DNA from: Sphingobium sp. AP50
GTDB lineage: Bacteria; Pseudomonadota; Alphaproteobacteria; Sphingomonadales; Sphingomonadaceae
Length of the DNA: 64,000 nt
Assembly (NCBI RefSeq): GCF_900109095.1
Contig: NZ_FNYZ01000004.1
Span: 124,001 to 188,000 of the forward strand
Direction: 5' to 3'
Notes under the pieces: model-generated
Databases searched by the model: none
What the model was told of the DNA's origin: nothing
The model's input: the letters and a program-made list of their open reading frames with translations, nothing else
Position numbers and translations under genes: made by a program
In this document: piece after piece, positions 12,007 through 21,100 of the stretch
How positions within the stretch are numbered: the first letter of the stretch is position 1
Layout: each line of letters starts with the position of its first letter

Positions 12007-12855
12007 TCAGGTAGTGGTTTCGCGCACGAAGGCGCAGATTTCGTTGGCGAGCCGCCGGTCGGCGGTGCCCAGATGCATGGCCATACTGTAATGATTATGG
12101 CCCGAATGGATGAAGGCACGTGGCATAGCGCCATGGCGGGTCAGGCGATCCTGCATCAGGCCCAGAAATTCGGCCTGAAAGCGGGGCGGATCATATTCGG
12201 CGCAGGCCAGGAACAGCGGCAGGTGGGTCGCAGCCACCGCCTCCATCGGCATGCGATCGGGATAGAGGGCGGGATCGCCATAATAGAGCGTGTCGCGCTG
12301 ATCGAGCGGGGTATAGCCATAGAGGCCCGACAACAGGATCGCGGCACGGACATCGCGATCACCCGCCAACTTGAGATAGCCGGCGACATGGACCGCCCCG
12401 GCCGACGTGCCCATCAGCACGATGCGGTCGGGATCGCCGCCATGTTGCGTGGCATTGGCCTTGAGCCATGAAACGACGGAGGCGACATCTTCCGATCCGG
12501 CGGGCCAGACATTGTCGGGCGCCAGACGATAGTTGATGACGGCCCCCAGAAACCCGGCCTGCGCTGCCATCCGGCCGACATTGGCATTGGGCCAGTCGGT
12601 CGCGCCGCCCTTGTCCCCTTTCAGGAAACCGCCGCCATGCACGAAGACGAGGATCGGTGCAGGTGTGTTGCCCTGCGGCTGATAGAGATCGATGCGGTGC
12701 CGCTCATGCGGGCCATAGGCAACATCGCTGGCCGACACCGGCACCTGCGCCATCAGTGCGGACTGTTCCGCATCGAACAATGCGCGACATTGGACGAGCA
12801 CATCCGGCCCAAGGTCGGTGCCCAGTGCGGCAATGGCTTCCCTGACCTGATTCAT
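12007..12855 (-). CDS. Alpha/beta hydrolase, HSL-type carboxylesterase
   Basis: Esterase of 282 residues with no signal peptide when started at ATG 12855 (Shine-Dalgarno GGAAGGGG; an in-frame ATG at 12891 lacks one). It has the HGGG oxyanion motif near residue 70, the nucleophile elbow GTSAGA near 148, a candidate acid in CAEYDPP and the histidine in SGHNHYS. This is the hormone-sensitive-lipase/arylformamidase-like branch of alpha/beta hydrolases. It lies between the TonB receptor (71 bases) and the GH1 gene (25 bases). It probably hydrolyses a small ester in the cytoplasm; kynurenine formamidase-type activity is an alternative. Confidence 0.8.
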   Translation of the reverse strand: MNQVREAIAALGTDLGPDVLVQCRALFDAEQSALMAQVPVSASDVAYGPHERHRIDLYQPQGNTPAPILVFVHGGGFLKGDKGGATDWPNANVGRMAAQAGFLGAVINYRLAPDNVWPAGSEDVASVVSWLKANATQHGGDPDRIVLMGTSAGAVHVAGYLKLAGDRDVRAAILLSGLYGYTPLDQRDTLYYGDPALYPDRMPMEAVAATHLPLFLACAEYDPPRFQAEFLGLMQDRLTRHGAMPRAFIHSGHNHYSMAMHLGTADRRLANEICAFVRETTT

Positions 12856-12926
12856 CCGTCCCCTTCCTGGCGCGATCGTGAAAATGCGCATGGCGACGCT
12901 TATCGCGCCGCCATGCGCCTGTCCGG

Positions 12927-15170
12927 TCAGAATTTCGCGTCGAAGCTCAGACCCACCTGACGGAAGGACTGCGGACCGTAGATGGCACCGATATTGGCGG
13001 CGCCATCGGCAGGGAAATCGCTCTGCATCAGCGAGGGTTCATGCACGTTGAACAGGTTGCGACCAAAGATCGCAAGGCTGTAGCGATCGTCTTCGGTGCG
13101 GATGCCGACGCGGCCACCGACCAGCCAATGCGAACGGAAGGTCGTTTCGTCGCGCGAATTGGCTTCATAGCGCACCCGCGATTTCCAGACCGTGTCAGCC
13201 GCCACGAAGGCGTTTAGACGACTGCTGACCGGCGCCTCATATTCACCCGACAAGGTGAACTTGTACTTGGGTGCATAGGCAAGCTGAGAACCACCAATAT
13301 CGGTGCCGTCAGTGCCGATGAAGCCGCCCGGATAGGTCGCCTTGGCGTAAATGAAGCCGGTATTGAGCGACAGGCCATCGAAGACCTTGCCGAAGAAATT
13401 GATTTCCGCGCCGCGCGACTTTACGCCATCAATGTTGCGCTGAACGCAGGAGATGACCGAGTTGTTATCCACTGTGCACTGCTGCGCCTGGAAATTCTTG
13501 ATCTTCTGATAGAAGACGCTGAGATCCGCTACCCAGCCGCCAAACAAGGTGGTCTTGAGGCCCGCTTCATAAGCGGTCGGAATTTCCGGCAACACGGTGA
13601 ACGGCACGGCAGGCGCAGACGGCGTTGCGATCTGGCCACCCTTGAAGCCGCGCGATGCCGTCGCATAGACCATGGTGTTGCGGGCCAGATCATATTGGCC
13701 GCCAAATTTGTAGGAGAAGTTGTCGACGTTCAGCACCGTGTCGCTGGCGACCGACGTCGCGTAGTTATAACGGTCAAGCGATAGGCGGCCAGTCGTATAG
13801 CGCCCACCGGCGATCAGGCGCAGGCTGGGCGACAGATGGAAAGTGCCCTGACCGAAGAAAGCCAGCGATTCATCGACGATGCTGTCATTCGCGCCAGCAC
13901 CGGCCGTTGCCGGATCGACCAGCGGAATGGTCATGCCCGGGAACAGGGTGAGCATGACCGACAGGGTTTCCGGGTCGCGGGTCTGCTTCTGCCGCGAATA
14001 GAAAGCGCCAGCGGTATATTCGAGGAACTGATCCGACGGCGAAGAGATGCGGAATTCCTGCGTGAACAGGCTGAGGCGACGATTGACCGGGCCATTGGCG
14101 ACCTGAATCGCCAGCGGATCGGCACGGAAGACGTTGCTTGCCGCGCCATAACCCGTCTCATTCGATTTACGCAGCGCGGTGATCGACGTCAGAGTGAACG
14201 GCTCTGCCTCATAATCGATCTGGAGCGAGCCGCCATAATTTTCATTATGGCCGACATAGGAACTGTCAGTGCAATAATTGCTGTTGCCCTCACCCGGAAC
14301 GATGCCGCAATTCGCAAGCTCGGCAGCAACCGAAGCGCTGGTCTTGACGAAGGTGAAGAAGTCGCCGCCATTTTCGATGCGCGACTTTGCATAATCGCCG
14401 ATGACGTTGACGGTCAGCTTGTCGGTCGGCTCCCACAACAGGCGTGCGCGCACGCCATAGCGATCAGTGTCGTTAAGGTTGCCGGTCGTCAGGTTGCGAT
14501 TCACGCCCTGGCGCATATTGGCAACGCCCGACACGCGGATCGCGGCGTTGGATGCCAGGGGCACGTTAACCACGCCCTGCAGCACCTGATTGCCGAACTT
14601 CGAACCGGCGGTGCCCGCATCTGACACTTCACCCCGGACGCGCGCCGAGAAGCTGTTGAAGTCGGGCGCGTTGGTGGTGATGTTGATGACACCGGCCGAG
14701 GTGGTGAGGCCGAACAGCGTGCCCTGCGGCCCCTTCAGCACTTCGACGCGGCTGACGTCGAACAGGTCGGAGATATTGGCGTTGCCCTGACTGACCTGAT
14801 CGACGACCACACCGACCGACGCGACCGCACCGGCCGAGAAGGTCTGGGTTCCGATGCCGCGGATCGAACCGCCGCCGCCGGTATTCTGGCCGGGGGCCTG
14901 CTGGATTTCCAGCGACGGGGCGATACGGTTCAGGTCGTTCATCGTGTTGACCTGCTGCCGTTCCAGCTGCGCGGCATTGGCGACGGTGATGGAGATGGGC
15001 ACCTCCGTCACCTTTTCCGCCTTGCGCTGGGCCGTGACGATGATGTCCGAATTGGCATCGGGCGTATCGGCCGCCGCCTGTGGCGCGGCGTCCTGCGCGA
15101 AGGCAGGGGCCGACAGGGCAATGGCGCTTGCACCGGCAAGCACCGCAATGGTCAGGTTGATCTTACGCAT
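12927..15170 (-). CDS. TonB-dependent outer-membrane receptor
   Basis: Receptor of 747 residues with signal peptide MRKINLTIAVLAG...APAFA, then the TonB-box region DIIVTAQRKAEK, a plug domain (ITVANAAQL, GSIRGIGTQTF, VEVLKGPQGTLFG) and a beta-barrel ending SFRQVGLSFDAKF with the C-terminal aromatic typical of outer-membrane proteins. Shine-Dalgarno AGGAGATATC precedes the start. In sphingomonads such receptors import plant glycosides and aromatics as well as siderophores. Being in one operon with two glycosidases and a ring-cleavage set points to organic substrate uptake rather than iron. No riboswitch or Fur-like box was evident in the 38-base gap upstream. Confidence 0.93.
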   Translation of the reverse strand: MRKINLTIAVLAGASAIALSAPAFAQDAAPQAAADTPDANSDIIVTAQRKAEKVTEVPISITVANAAQLERQQVNTMNDLNRIAPSLEIQQAPGQNTGGGGSIRGIGTQTFSAGAVASVGVVVDQVSQGNANISDLFDVSRVEVLKGPQGTLFGLTTSAGVINITTNAPDFNSFSARVRGEVSDAGTAGSKFGNQVLQGVVNVPLASNAAIRVSGVANMRQGVNRNLTTGNLNDTDRYGVRARLLWEPTDKLTVNVIGDYAKSRIENGGDFFTFVKTSASVAAELANCGIVPGEGNSNYCTDSSYVGHNENYGGSLQIDYEAEPFTLTSITALRKSNETGYGAASNVFRADPLAIQVANGPVNRRLSLFTQEFRISSPSDQFLEYTAGAFYSRQKQTRDPETLSVMLTLFPGMTIPLVDPATAGAGANDSIVDESLAFFGQGTFHLSPSLRLIAGGRYTTGRLSLDRYNYATSVASDTVLNVDNFSYKFGGQYDLARNTMVYATASRGFKGGQIATPSAPAVPFTVLPEIPTAYEAGLKTTLFGGWVADLSVFYQKIKNFQAQQCTVDNNSVISCVQRNIDGVKSRGAEINFFGKVFDGLSLNTGFIYAKATYPGGFIGTDGTDIGGSQLAYAPKYKFTLSGEYEAPVSSRLNAFVAADTVWKSRVRYEANSRDETTFRSHWLVGGRVGIRTEDDRYSLAIFGRNLFNVHEPSLMQSDFPADGAANIGAIYGPQSFRQVGLSFDAKF

Positions 15171-15208
15171 GATATCTCCTCCCCTTCTTATGTTTGGGTA
15201 GACTGGGC

Positions 15209-16039
15209 TTATTGTTCGTCGATGATCCGGTTGATGAGCGTGCCGACGGTGCCGACGCTGATTTCGACCTTGTCGCCGGCGTTCATGTAGAGCGGCGGGG
15301 TGCGCTTGTCGCCGACACCGCCGGGCGTGCCGGTGGCGATGACATCGCCGGGGGCCAGCGGCGTAAAGGCGCTGATATATTCGATGACGGTCGCGATATC
15401 CCAGATCATGTCGCTGACCGGTTGATCCTGCACCAGTTCGCCGTTGAGGCGGGTCTGGACGCGCAGGGCATTAAGGTCTTCAATCTCGTCCGGTGTCACC
15501 AGCGCGGGACCGAAGCCACCGGTGCCGGGGAAGGTCTTGCCGGGGGTGAACTGGATATTGTGGCGCTGCCAGTCGCGGGCCGACCCGTCGTTGAAGGCGG
15601 CATAGCCGGCGATATAGGCCATGGCATCGGCACGGGCGACCTTGTGGCAGGGCTTCCCGATCACCAGCGCCAGTTCGCCTTCATAGTCGAAACGGGTCGT
15701 CACGGCCGGCTTCACCATCGGCTGGCCATCGGCGACAAGGCTGTCGGCATAGCGCACGAAGATCGCCGGATGCGCTTTCTGTTCGCGGCCGGTTTCCTTG
15801 ACATGTTCGGCATAGTTGAGGCCGACGCACAGGATCTTGGCCGGATCCGGGATCACCGGCAGCAGCACCACATCGGCAGCGGCATAAGTCGGGCCATCGG
15901 CCAGCGTCGAAAGGCTGCCGTCGGACAACGCGGCCTTCAGGCCGGGCGTCGCGTCGGTCGCCAGTTCGACGATCGTCTCGCCATCCTGGCGGCCGAAGCT
16001 GGGGGTGCCGTCGGGACGGCGGAAACTGACGTAACGCAT
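15209..16039 (-). CDS. Fumarylacetoacetate hydrolase (FAH) family protein
   Basis: FAH-family enzyme of 276 residues: an N-terminal small domain followed by the catalytic core with LCVGLNYAEHVKE, FDYEGELALVIGK and AAFNDGSARDWQ, which carry the acidic metal ligands, and the glycine-rich end GDVIATGTPGGVG. The family hydrolyses or decarboxylates acylpyruvates and meta-cleavage products. Its ATG shares one base with the stop of the dioxygenase gene upstream (TGATG), so the ring-cleaving enzyme and this hydrolase are made together. It is the natural next step after extradiol cleavage of an aromatic ring. Confidence 0.9.
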   Translation of the reverse strand: MRYVSFRRPDGTPSFGRQDGETIVELATDATPGLKAALSDGSLSTLADGPTYAAADVVLLPVIPDPAKILCVGLNYAEHVKETGREQKAHPAIFVRYADSLVADGQPMVKPAVTTRFDYEGELALVIGKPCHKVARADAMAYIAGYAAFNDGSARDWQRHNIQFTPGKTFPGTGGFGPALVTPDEIEDLNALRVQTRLNGELVQDQPVSDMIWDIATVIEYISAFTPLAPGDVIATGTPGGVGDKRTPPLYMNAGDKVEISVGTVGTLINRIIDEQ

Positions 16040-16947
16040 CAGGCTTGTTCCTCACTGATCAGGTCGAGCGGCTGGCTGTCCCAGTCGCGGCGATGGCGGA
16101 ATTTCTCTTCGGCGGCGCGCAGGCCGGCAAAATCCTTGTCGGACATGCCCCATTGGTCGATCCGCTTTTCAGGCCAGGTCCAGTCTTCGGGCGCACCGGC
16201 CTGATAATCTTCGGGCACCTTCTCGACGGCGGTCGAAAATTCGATGACGGGGCCAAAGGGGGCGATGAAGTAAGCGAAGACATTGGCGCCGGGGCCATGA
16301 CGGCCAGGGCCCCAGGCGGGCACCATCTCATGATCGCGCAGACGGCCAATGCCGCGCATCACCGCATCGAGGTCCGTCATTTCAAAGGCGATATGGTTGA
16401 GGCTGGCGAAACCGGCGCGGGCAAAGGCGGTGCTGTGGTGCGAGTCATTGCAACGCACGAACACCATGCCCTTGGTCCGGTCCGACACGCGGAAACCCAA
16501 TGCGTCCTCGACAAGATGGCCGGTCGCTTCGGCATCGGCGCTGTTGAATACGACATGGGTCAGCTTGACCGGCAGGTCGGCGCCCTCGATCGGCGCGACC
16601 TCTTCGGCATCGACCAGGAAGCGGAGCAGTTCGCCCTCGGCCAGTTCCACGATGATGCCATGGCCGCCGCCCAGATCGCTCGATACGACCGGCGCGGCAG
16701 GCAGACCCGCTTCGCTCACGCTGCGCTTCAACTGCTCCAGCCGTTCGGCCGTGCAGACGAAGGTGGTGGAACGGACATAGGCATCCGCCGACTCTTCCAG
16801 CGCGACCAGATAGGGATAGCTGCCCGATCCGCGCAGATAATGGATATTGCCCTCAACAGCTGCGGGCGCCATGCCCCAAATGTCGGTCAGGAAAGCGGCG
16901 GCCTCTGCCGCATGGGGCAGCGCCAGTTCGATGCTGCGCAGCTTCAT
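16039..16947 (-). CDS. VOC-family extradiol ring-cleavage dioxygenase
   Basis: Two-domain vicinal-oxygen-chelate protein of 302 residues. The N-terminal module (MKLRSIELALPHA) has lost the metal ligands. The C-terminal module retains all three: His in LTHVVFN, His in LNHIAFEM and Glu in PVIEFST, the 2-His-1-carboxylate site of Fe(II) extradiol enzymes such as 2,3-dihydroxybiphenyl dioxygenase. Inferred reaction: oxygen-dependent cleavage of a catechol-type ring next to the diol. It overlaps the GlcG-like gene by ATGA and the FAH gene by one base. A non-oxygenase VOC function is less likely with an intact site and these neighbours. Confidence 0.82.
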   Translation of the reverse strand: MKLRSIELALPHAAEAAAFLTDIWGMAPAAVEGNIHYLRGSGSYPYLVALEESADAYVRSTTFVCTAERLEQLKRSVSEAGLPAAPVVSSDLGGGHGIIVELAEGELLRFLVDAEEVAPIEGADLPVKLTHVVFNSADAEATGHLVEDALGFRVSDRTKGMVFVRCNDSHHSTAFARAGFASLNHIAFEMTDLDAVMRGIGRLRDHEMVPAWGPGRHGPGANVFAYFIAPFGPVIEFSTAVEKVPEDYQAGAPEDWTWPEKRIDQWGMSDKDFAGLRAAEEKFRHRRDWDSQPLDLISEEQA

Positions 16948-17375
16948 TTCTTGTCTCCATGGGAAAGGCCTGCGGCGAGAATGCCGGCGATGGCGCAGGC
17001 TTCGTCGCAGTCGCCGGTGTCGCCACTGATTCCGACGGCGCCAATCACCGCACCTTCCACGTCACGGATCAGGACGCCGCCGGGAGACAGAGCGAGCCGA
17101 CCGCCGGTGGCGGCGACGACGCTCTGAAAGAAGACAGGGTTGGAGGCGGCACGCGCGGCCAAAACCCGCGTATCCGCCCCCATCCCCAGCGCACCCGAGG
17201 CTTTGGCCTTCGCGATGTCGAAACGGAACAGGCTGGCACCATCTTCGCGTACCATGGCGACGGGATGCGCGCCGGCATCCAAGACAACGATGGCAAGCGG
17301 TTGCGCGCTATCGGTGCGTCCTTGTTCCAGCGCACGATCGATGATGGTGCGTGCTTGAGCGAGGGTGAGGCTCAT
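16944..17375 (-). CDS. GlcG/HbpS-family small protein
   Basis: Protein of 143 residues of the GlcG/HbpS/DUF336 family: MSLTLAQARTIIDRAL, VVLDAGAHPVAMVREDGA and GGVLIRDVEGAVIGAVGISG are the typical repeated-strand signatures. Members bind haem or cobalamin or occur as small partners in catabolic operons, with no agreed single function. ATGA overlaps at both ends (with the FAD hydroxylase upstream and the dioxygenase downstream) couple it to the oxygenases. It may assist the oxygenases or bind a pathway intermediate; the sequence does not say. Confidence 0.8.
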   Translation of the reverse strand: MSLTLAQARTIIDRALEQGRTDSAQPLAIVVLDAGAHPVAMVREDGASLFRFDIAKAKASGALGMGADTRVLAARAASNPVFFQSVVAATGGRLALSPGGVLIRDVEGAVIGAVGISGDTGDCDEACAIAGILAAGLSHGDKK

Positions 17376-18871
17376 GCAGCGATCTCCTGATGGGTAACGC
17401 CAGCGATCAGCGCAGCGCGGCAGGCGACGAGGTCCGACGCCTTACCGGTGCCGAAGACATAATGGTCGGGACGGATCAGAACCGCGTCGGCTTTGCGATC
17501 GGCCAGCCAGGCGGCGATAGCGCCCTGATCGTCGAGCGTTGTGATATCGATCACGGTCACGTCATCGGCCTCGATTACGCCATGGGTGAACAGTCGCCAG
17601 CCACCACCGGTCACATCGTCCAGCAGCCGGTCGCCGACCCGCGGCTGAATGAAGCGTTCGCCTGCACCTGCCGTGCCGGTGGCAACGATCCCCGTCGCGA
17701 TGGCGGGGATCAGGTCGGCGGCAGTGCCATGCTGCGCACCCTTGGCGGCTTCACGCATCTTCGCGTCGCGCTCCGCAGCGGCTTCGGGATCGAGCATGCA
17801 GATATAGCGGCCTGCGCCCACGGCGGCGGAAATGACCGCACGGACATGCGGATCGCGTTCGGGCTGATAGCTGTCGAGCAGTGCGTCGGGCGCCTGCCCC
17901 TTCAGCACCAGTTCCAGTTTCCAGGCGAGATTGGCGGCATCGCGCAGGCCATGACACATGCCCTGTCCAAAAAAGGGCGGCGTCTGGTGCGCGGCATCGC
18001 CGGCCAGAAAGACGCCGCCCTGCCGCCACCGCTCGGCGATCAGACCATGGAAGCGATAGGTTGCCGCGCGCACCACCCGATGCGGAACTCCGGAGAGATA
18101 GGGTTCGACAAGGGCTGCGACCGATTGCGGTTCCATCATCGCCCGGTCATCTTCCCCCGGCAGCAACATGAATTCCCAGCGGCGATGATTGCCGCGCCCC
18201 GGCACGATCGTCGCGGGCCGCTTGGGGTCGCACATCATGACCGACAATGTCTGGAGATTGGCGGCTTCCGGCACGCCCCACAGGTCGGGGAAGCGGACCG
18301 GGCCATCGACTTCGGCATCGACCACCAGCCAGGGTTCTTCGAAATCCAGATCGTCCAGGCGAATGTCCAGCGCCTTGCGCACGGCGCTGCGCGCGCCATC
18401 GCAGGCGATGACATAGCGAGCCTGCTCGCTGCGACCGCCCGACAGGCGCAGAGTGACGGCGCCTTCACCCTGCTCCAGCCCCTCGAATGCGACACCGAGC
18501 TGAACAGTTACGTTGGAATAATCAGCCAGTGCGTCGCGGAGATGATCTTCGAGTTCGGGCTGATAGAAGAAATAGTCGTTGGACCAGCTGAACGGACGGG
18601 CGCGGCCGACCGTGCCCATGTAGCGGATGACGCCATGATCGGCGCCGACATGCAGATGGCCTTCGGTATCGCGCATGTCCGGGGCGACGCGGTCGATGAC
18701 GCCGGCCGACTGGAACAGGCGCATCATTTCATGGTCCAGATGCACTGCGCGGGGCAGCGGATAGGGATGGGCTTCCTGCTCGATCACAAGGACCGAGACA
18801 CCCGCCTTCCCCAGTAAATTGGCCGCAAAGGCCCCCACCGGCCCGCAGCCGATGATCGCGACATCGAACAT
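17372..18871 (-). CDS. FAD-dependent aromatic hydroxylase (MhpA-like class A monooxygenase)
   Basis: Flavoprotein of 499 residues. The N-terminal dinucleotide fold has GCGPVGA and the ribose-binding acid in LVIEQE; the second FAD motif is AGDAAHQTPPFFGQGM followed by GLRDAANLAWKLE. This is the pattern of 3-(3-hydroxyphenyl)propionate hydroxylase and related phenol hydroxylases, which insert an ortho hydroxyl using NAD(P)H. The C-terminal ~110 residues form the usual thioredoxin-like end. It starts 15 bases after the amidohydrolase and overlaps the GlcG gene by ATGA. With the downstream extradiol dioxygenase and FAH hydrolase it makes a complete hydroxylate-cleave-hydrolyse module. Confidence 0.88.
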   Translation of the reverse strand: MFDVAIIGCGPVGAFAANLLGKAGVSVLVIEQEAHPYPLPRAVHLDHEMMRLFQSAGVIDRVAPDMRDTEGHLHVGADHGVIRYMGTVGRARPFSWSNDYFFYQPELEDHLRDALADYSNVTVQLGVAFEGLEQGEGAVTLRLSGGRSEQARYVIACDGARSAVRKALDIRLDDLDFEEPWLVVDAEVDGPVRFPDLWGVPEAANLQTLSVMMCDPKRPATIVPGRGNHRRWEFMLLPGEDDRAMMEPQSVAALVEPYLSGVPHRVVRAATYRFHGLIAERWRQGGVFLAGDAAHQTPPFFGQGMCHGLRDAANLAWKLELVLKGQAPDALLDSYQPERDPHVRAVISAAVGAGRYICMLDPEAAAERDAKMREAAKGAQHGTAADLIPAIATGIVATGTAGAGERFIQPRVGDRLLDDVTGGGWRLFTHGVIEADDVTVIDITTLDDQGAIAAWLADRKADAVLIRPDHYVFGTGKASDLVACRAALIAGVTHQEIAA

Positions 18872-18886
18872 GAAACGTCTTCCCCG

Positions 18887-20122
18887 TCAGGCGTTTACGG
18901 GCTGAGCGGTGGGCGATTTATGCATCTGCCCACCCAGCATGATCATCTTGATATTATTGGCGTCCTGCATGATGCGGACGTCCTGGGTCGGATCACCATC
19001 GACCAGCAGCAGGTCGGCCAGATAGCCGGGCTTCACCTGTCCAACTTGCTGTCCCATCAACTGACCACCCAGCATGGTCGCGGCGCTCAGCGCCTCGGCC
19101 GGGGTGAAGCCGTAATAAGTGACGAAATGCTCCAGATCGCGGGCGTTGCGGCCATGGGGGTTGAAAGGGAAACCATAGTCGCCGCCCGGCAGGATGCGCA
19201 CGCCGCGCGCCTTCAGCTTGGGGACGAGGATTTTCTCCAGTTCCAGCCGCTCGGCCGCGCTGGCCTTCATCGACGACATGTTGATATGCGGCGGGGGCGA
19301 GGCTTCCAGCGCGGCGACCGACACGCCGGGGCCGGGGGCGTAGAAGATTTCGTCCTTCTTCGCGGCCATGGCATCGACTGCGGCATCGTCCGCGAAGGAG
19401 CAATGATAGAGGATGCGCGCACCTGCTTCGAGCGCCAGAGTGATGGCGCGTGGCGAGTAAGCGTGGGTTGCGATCCAGAGGCCAGCCTCCCTGGCCGCTT
19501 CGCCTGCCGCCAGCATTTCCTCATCCGTGTAGAGGATGTCGGCGGACGAGCCGGGCTTGAGCGCATCTTCGCCGGAAATGACGAGCTTGAGCGACTTCAC
19601 GCCTTCTTCTGCGCAATAGGCGACAAAGGCGCGCATCGCATCGGGACCGCGACCGTTGAACACGTCGCCCGTCTCGACACCTTCCTCGCCCTCAGGGCTG
19701 CGCTCCAGCGTCGAGGGGACCAGGCGCGGACCGGGCGTTTCGCCAGCTTCGATCGCGCGGGCCAGTTCGGGTTCGATCTGGTCGCCCAGCGCGCCAGCCG
19801 AATAGAGGCTGGTATAGCCATGGTCGAGCAGCACGCGGGCATTGCGCCAGGCGGCGACCTTCAGCTCTTCGGGCGGCAGGATGAACTGGTGATAGATTTT
19901 CTCGACCGAGCTGCCCCAGGTCAGATGGGTATGCGCGTCGACCATGCCGGGCATCAGGGTGGCGCCCTGACCGTCGATCACCGCATCAACCTCGACCGCA
20001 GCGATGGCGGCTTCATCATGCAGAACGGCGGCGATGGCGTCGCCTTCGATGACCACCGCTCCAGCGACCGGAGCACTGCCCGTGCCGTCGAAAATTGCGA
20101 TATTGCGGATCAGCTGCCGCAC
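18887..20122 (-). CDS. Metal-dependent amidohydrolase (imidazolonepropionase-like)
   Basis: Amidohydrolase of 411 residues with a small beta-sandwich around a TIM barrel. Metal motifs: VDAHTHLTWG (HxH), a candidate lysine in SLKLVIS, histidines in IATHAYSP and ILYHCSF, and aspartate in PGGDYGFP. The C-terminal GYLADLLLVDGDPTQDV is the strand that returns to the sandwich. Such proteins hydrolyse amides, lactones or imides. It is the first gene after the LysR regulator and its palindrome, so it heads the 14-kb run; the ATG at 20122 has a weak Shine-Dalgarno (GGGAGAG upstream). A lactonase or ring-opening role in the aromatic pathway is conceivable but unproven. Confidence 0.82.
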   Translation of the reverse strand: MRQLIRNIAIFDGTGSAPVAGAVVIEGDAIAAVLHDEAAIAAVEVDAVIDGQGATLMPGMVDAHTHLTWGSSVEKIYHQFILPPEELKVAAWRNARVLLDHGYTSLYSAGALGDQIEPELARAIEAGETPGPRLVPSTLERSPEGEEGVETGDVFNGRGPDAMRAFVAYCAEEGVKSLKLVISGEDALKPGSSADILYTDEEMLAAGEAAREAGLWIATHAYSPRAITLALEAGARILYHCSFADDAAVDAMAAKKDEIFYAPGPGVSVAALEASPPPHINMSSMKASAAERLELEKILVPKLKARGVRILPGGDYGFPFNPHGRNARDLEHFVTYYGFTPAEALSAATMLGGQLMGQQVGQVKPGYLADLLLVDGDPTQDVRIMQDANNIKMIMLGGQMHKSPTAQPVNA

Positions 20123-20203
20123 GGTGGTCTCTCCCGAAAGCTCTTGTTGAAGGAGCTTATGCGCCGTTCCTGATCCAAAGAAAAATAATGATTTTTGCGA
20201 ACG

Positions 20204-21100
20204 TCATAGTTTGGAACTATGGATTAGCACATCCAGCAGCGCCTCTCCGAGCCGCGACAGACGCCCACCCGCCAGCATCCGCACGCCGATGCTGCGAGGA
20301 AATGCAGCCTCCTCGATCGTTATGGCGCGCAGCACGCCGATCGACAGTTCGGCCGACGCCACCTGCATCGGCAGGATGGTGACGCGCTGGCTGCCGCGCA
20401 CGATCGCCTTCGTGCTGAGCAGAGAGTCGCAGCGGATGATGTCCTGCGGCACAGAGATATCGGCGGCCATGAACAGGGCGTCCGTTTGTCGCCGAAAGGC
20501 GCCCCGCGCTTCGGGCAGCACCCAGCGCATCAGGGCCGTATCGCGCAGCGACAGGCTGGAGGGCAGATGGTCATTCTGCTTGCCCACGATCAGGGCGAAG
20601 GGATCGCGCGAGAAGGTGCGTTCCTCGATCCCCTCCGGCGGTTCCTCGATCCCCGTGGTCACGAACGCCAATTCTATGTCGCCGCGATGGAGCATGGCCG
20701 CCAGATCATGGTCGGGTCGTTCCACCACATGCAGGGCGAAGCGACCGATCCGCGTTTCCAGCCGCCGTACCGCATCGGGCAGCAGGCTGACCAGCGCGCC
20801 GGGCGTGCCGCCGATGCGCAAGGGGCCGGTGATGCCCCGACTGGCAAGTTTCACTTCGGTCTGCACATCCGCCAGCAGCGCATCCATCGCTTCCGCGCGT
20901 CGGAGCAATGCCTGCCCTTCCGGCGTCAGCTGGATGCCGCTGCGCGACCGTTCGAACAGGGTGGCGCCGAGCGATTGCTCCAACTGGGCGATGGCGTTGG
21001 AGACGGAGGGCTGGGAGATGTTGAGCGCTCGCGCGCCGCCGCTGATGCTGTTGGCACGGCACACCGCGAGGAAGGTGCGGATGGCGCGCGGATCGATCAT
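20204..21100 (-). CDS. LysR-family transcriptional regulator
   Basis: LysR-type regulator of 298 residues. The N-terminal winged helix-turn-helix is RTFLAVCRANSISGGARALNISQPSVSNAIAQLE in layout, and the periplasmic-binding-like effector domain begins near residue 90 (ITGPLRIGGTPGALVSLLP). Its start overlaps the dehydratase stop by ATGA, so both genes share a transcript. Downstream it is followed by an 80-base gap and the catabolic operon, whose head carries a T-N11-A palindrome overlapping this gene's 3' end. Inference: it senses a pathway intermediate and controls the catabolic genes, its own dehydratase partner, or both. Confidence 0.92.
   Translation of the reverse strand: MIDPRAIRTFLAVCRANSISGGARALNISQPSVSNAIAQLEQSLGATLFERSRSGIQLTPEGQALLRRAEAMDALLADVQTEVKLASRGITGPLRIGGTPGALVSLLPDAVRRLETRIGRFALHVVERPDHDLAAMLHRGDIELAFVTTGIEEPPEGIEERTFSRDPFALIVGKQNDHLPSSLSLRDTALMRWVLPEARGAFRRQTDALFMAADISVPQDIIRCDSLLSTKAIVRGSQRVTILPMQVASAELSIGVLRAITIEEAAFPRSIGVRMLAGGRLSRLGEALLDVLIHSSKL
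20206..20220 (-). promoter_or_regulatory. T-N11-A palindrome, candidate LysR operator for the 14-kb operon
   Basis: Perfect inverted repeat ATAGTT-N3-AACTAT (15 bases) with the T-N11-A spacing of LysR-type binding sites. It overlaps the last codons of the lysR gene, about 85 bases upstream of the amidohydrolase start, with an AT-rich stretch between that could hold the promoter. The position fits activation of the downstream operon by the adjacent regulator. Confidence 0.5.

Noticed and set aside
15171-15208. Cobalamin riboswitch or Fur box before the TonB receptor
   Set aside because: The gap is only 38 bases with a plain ribosome-binding site.
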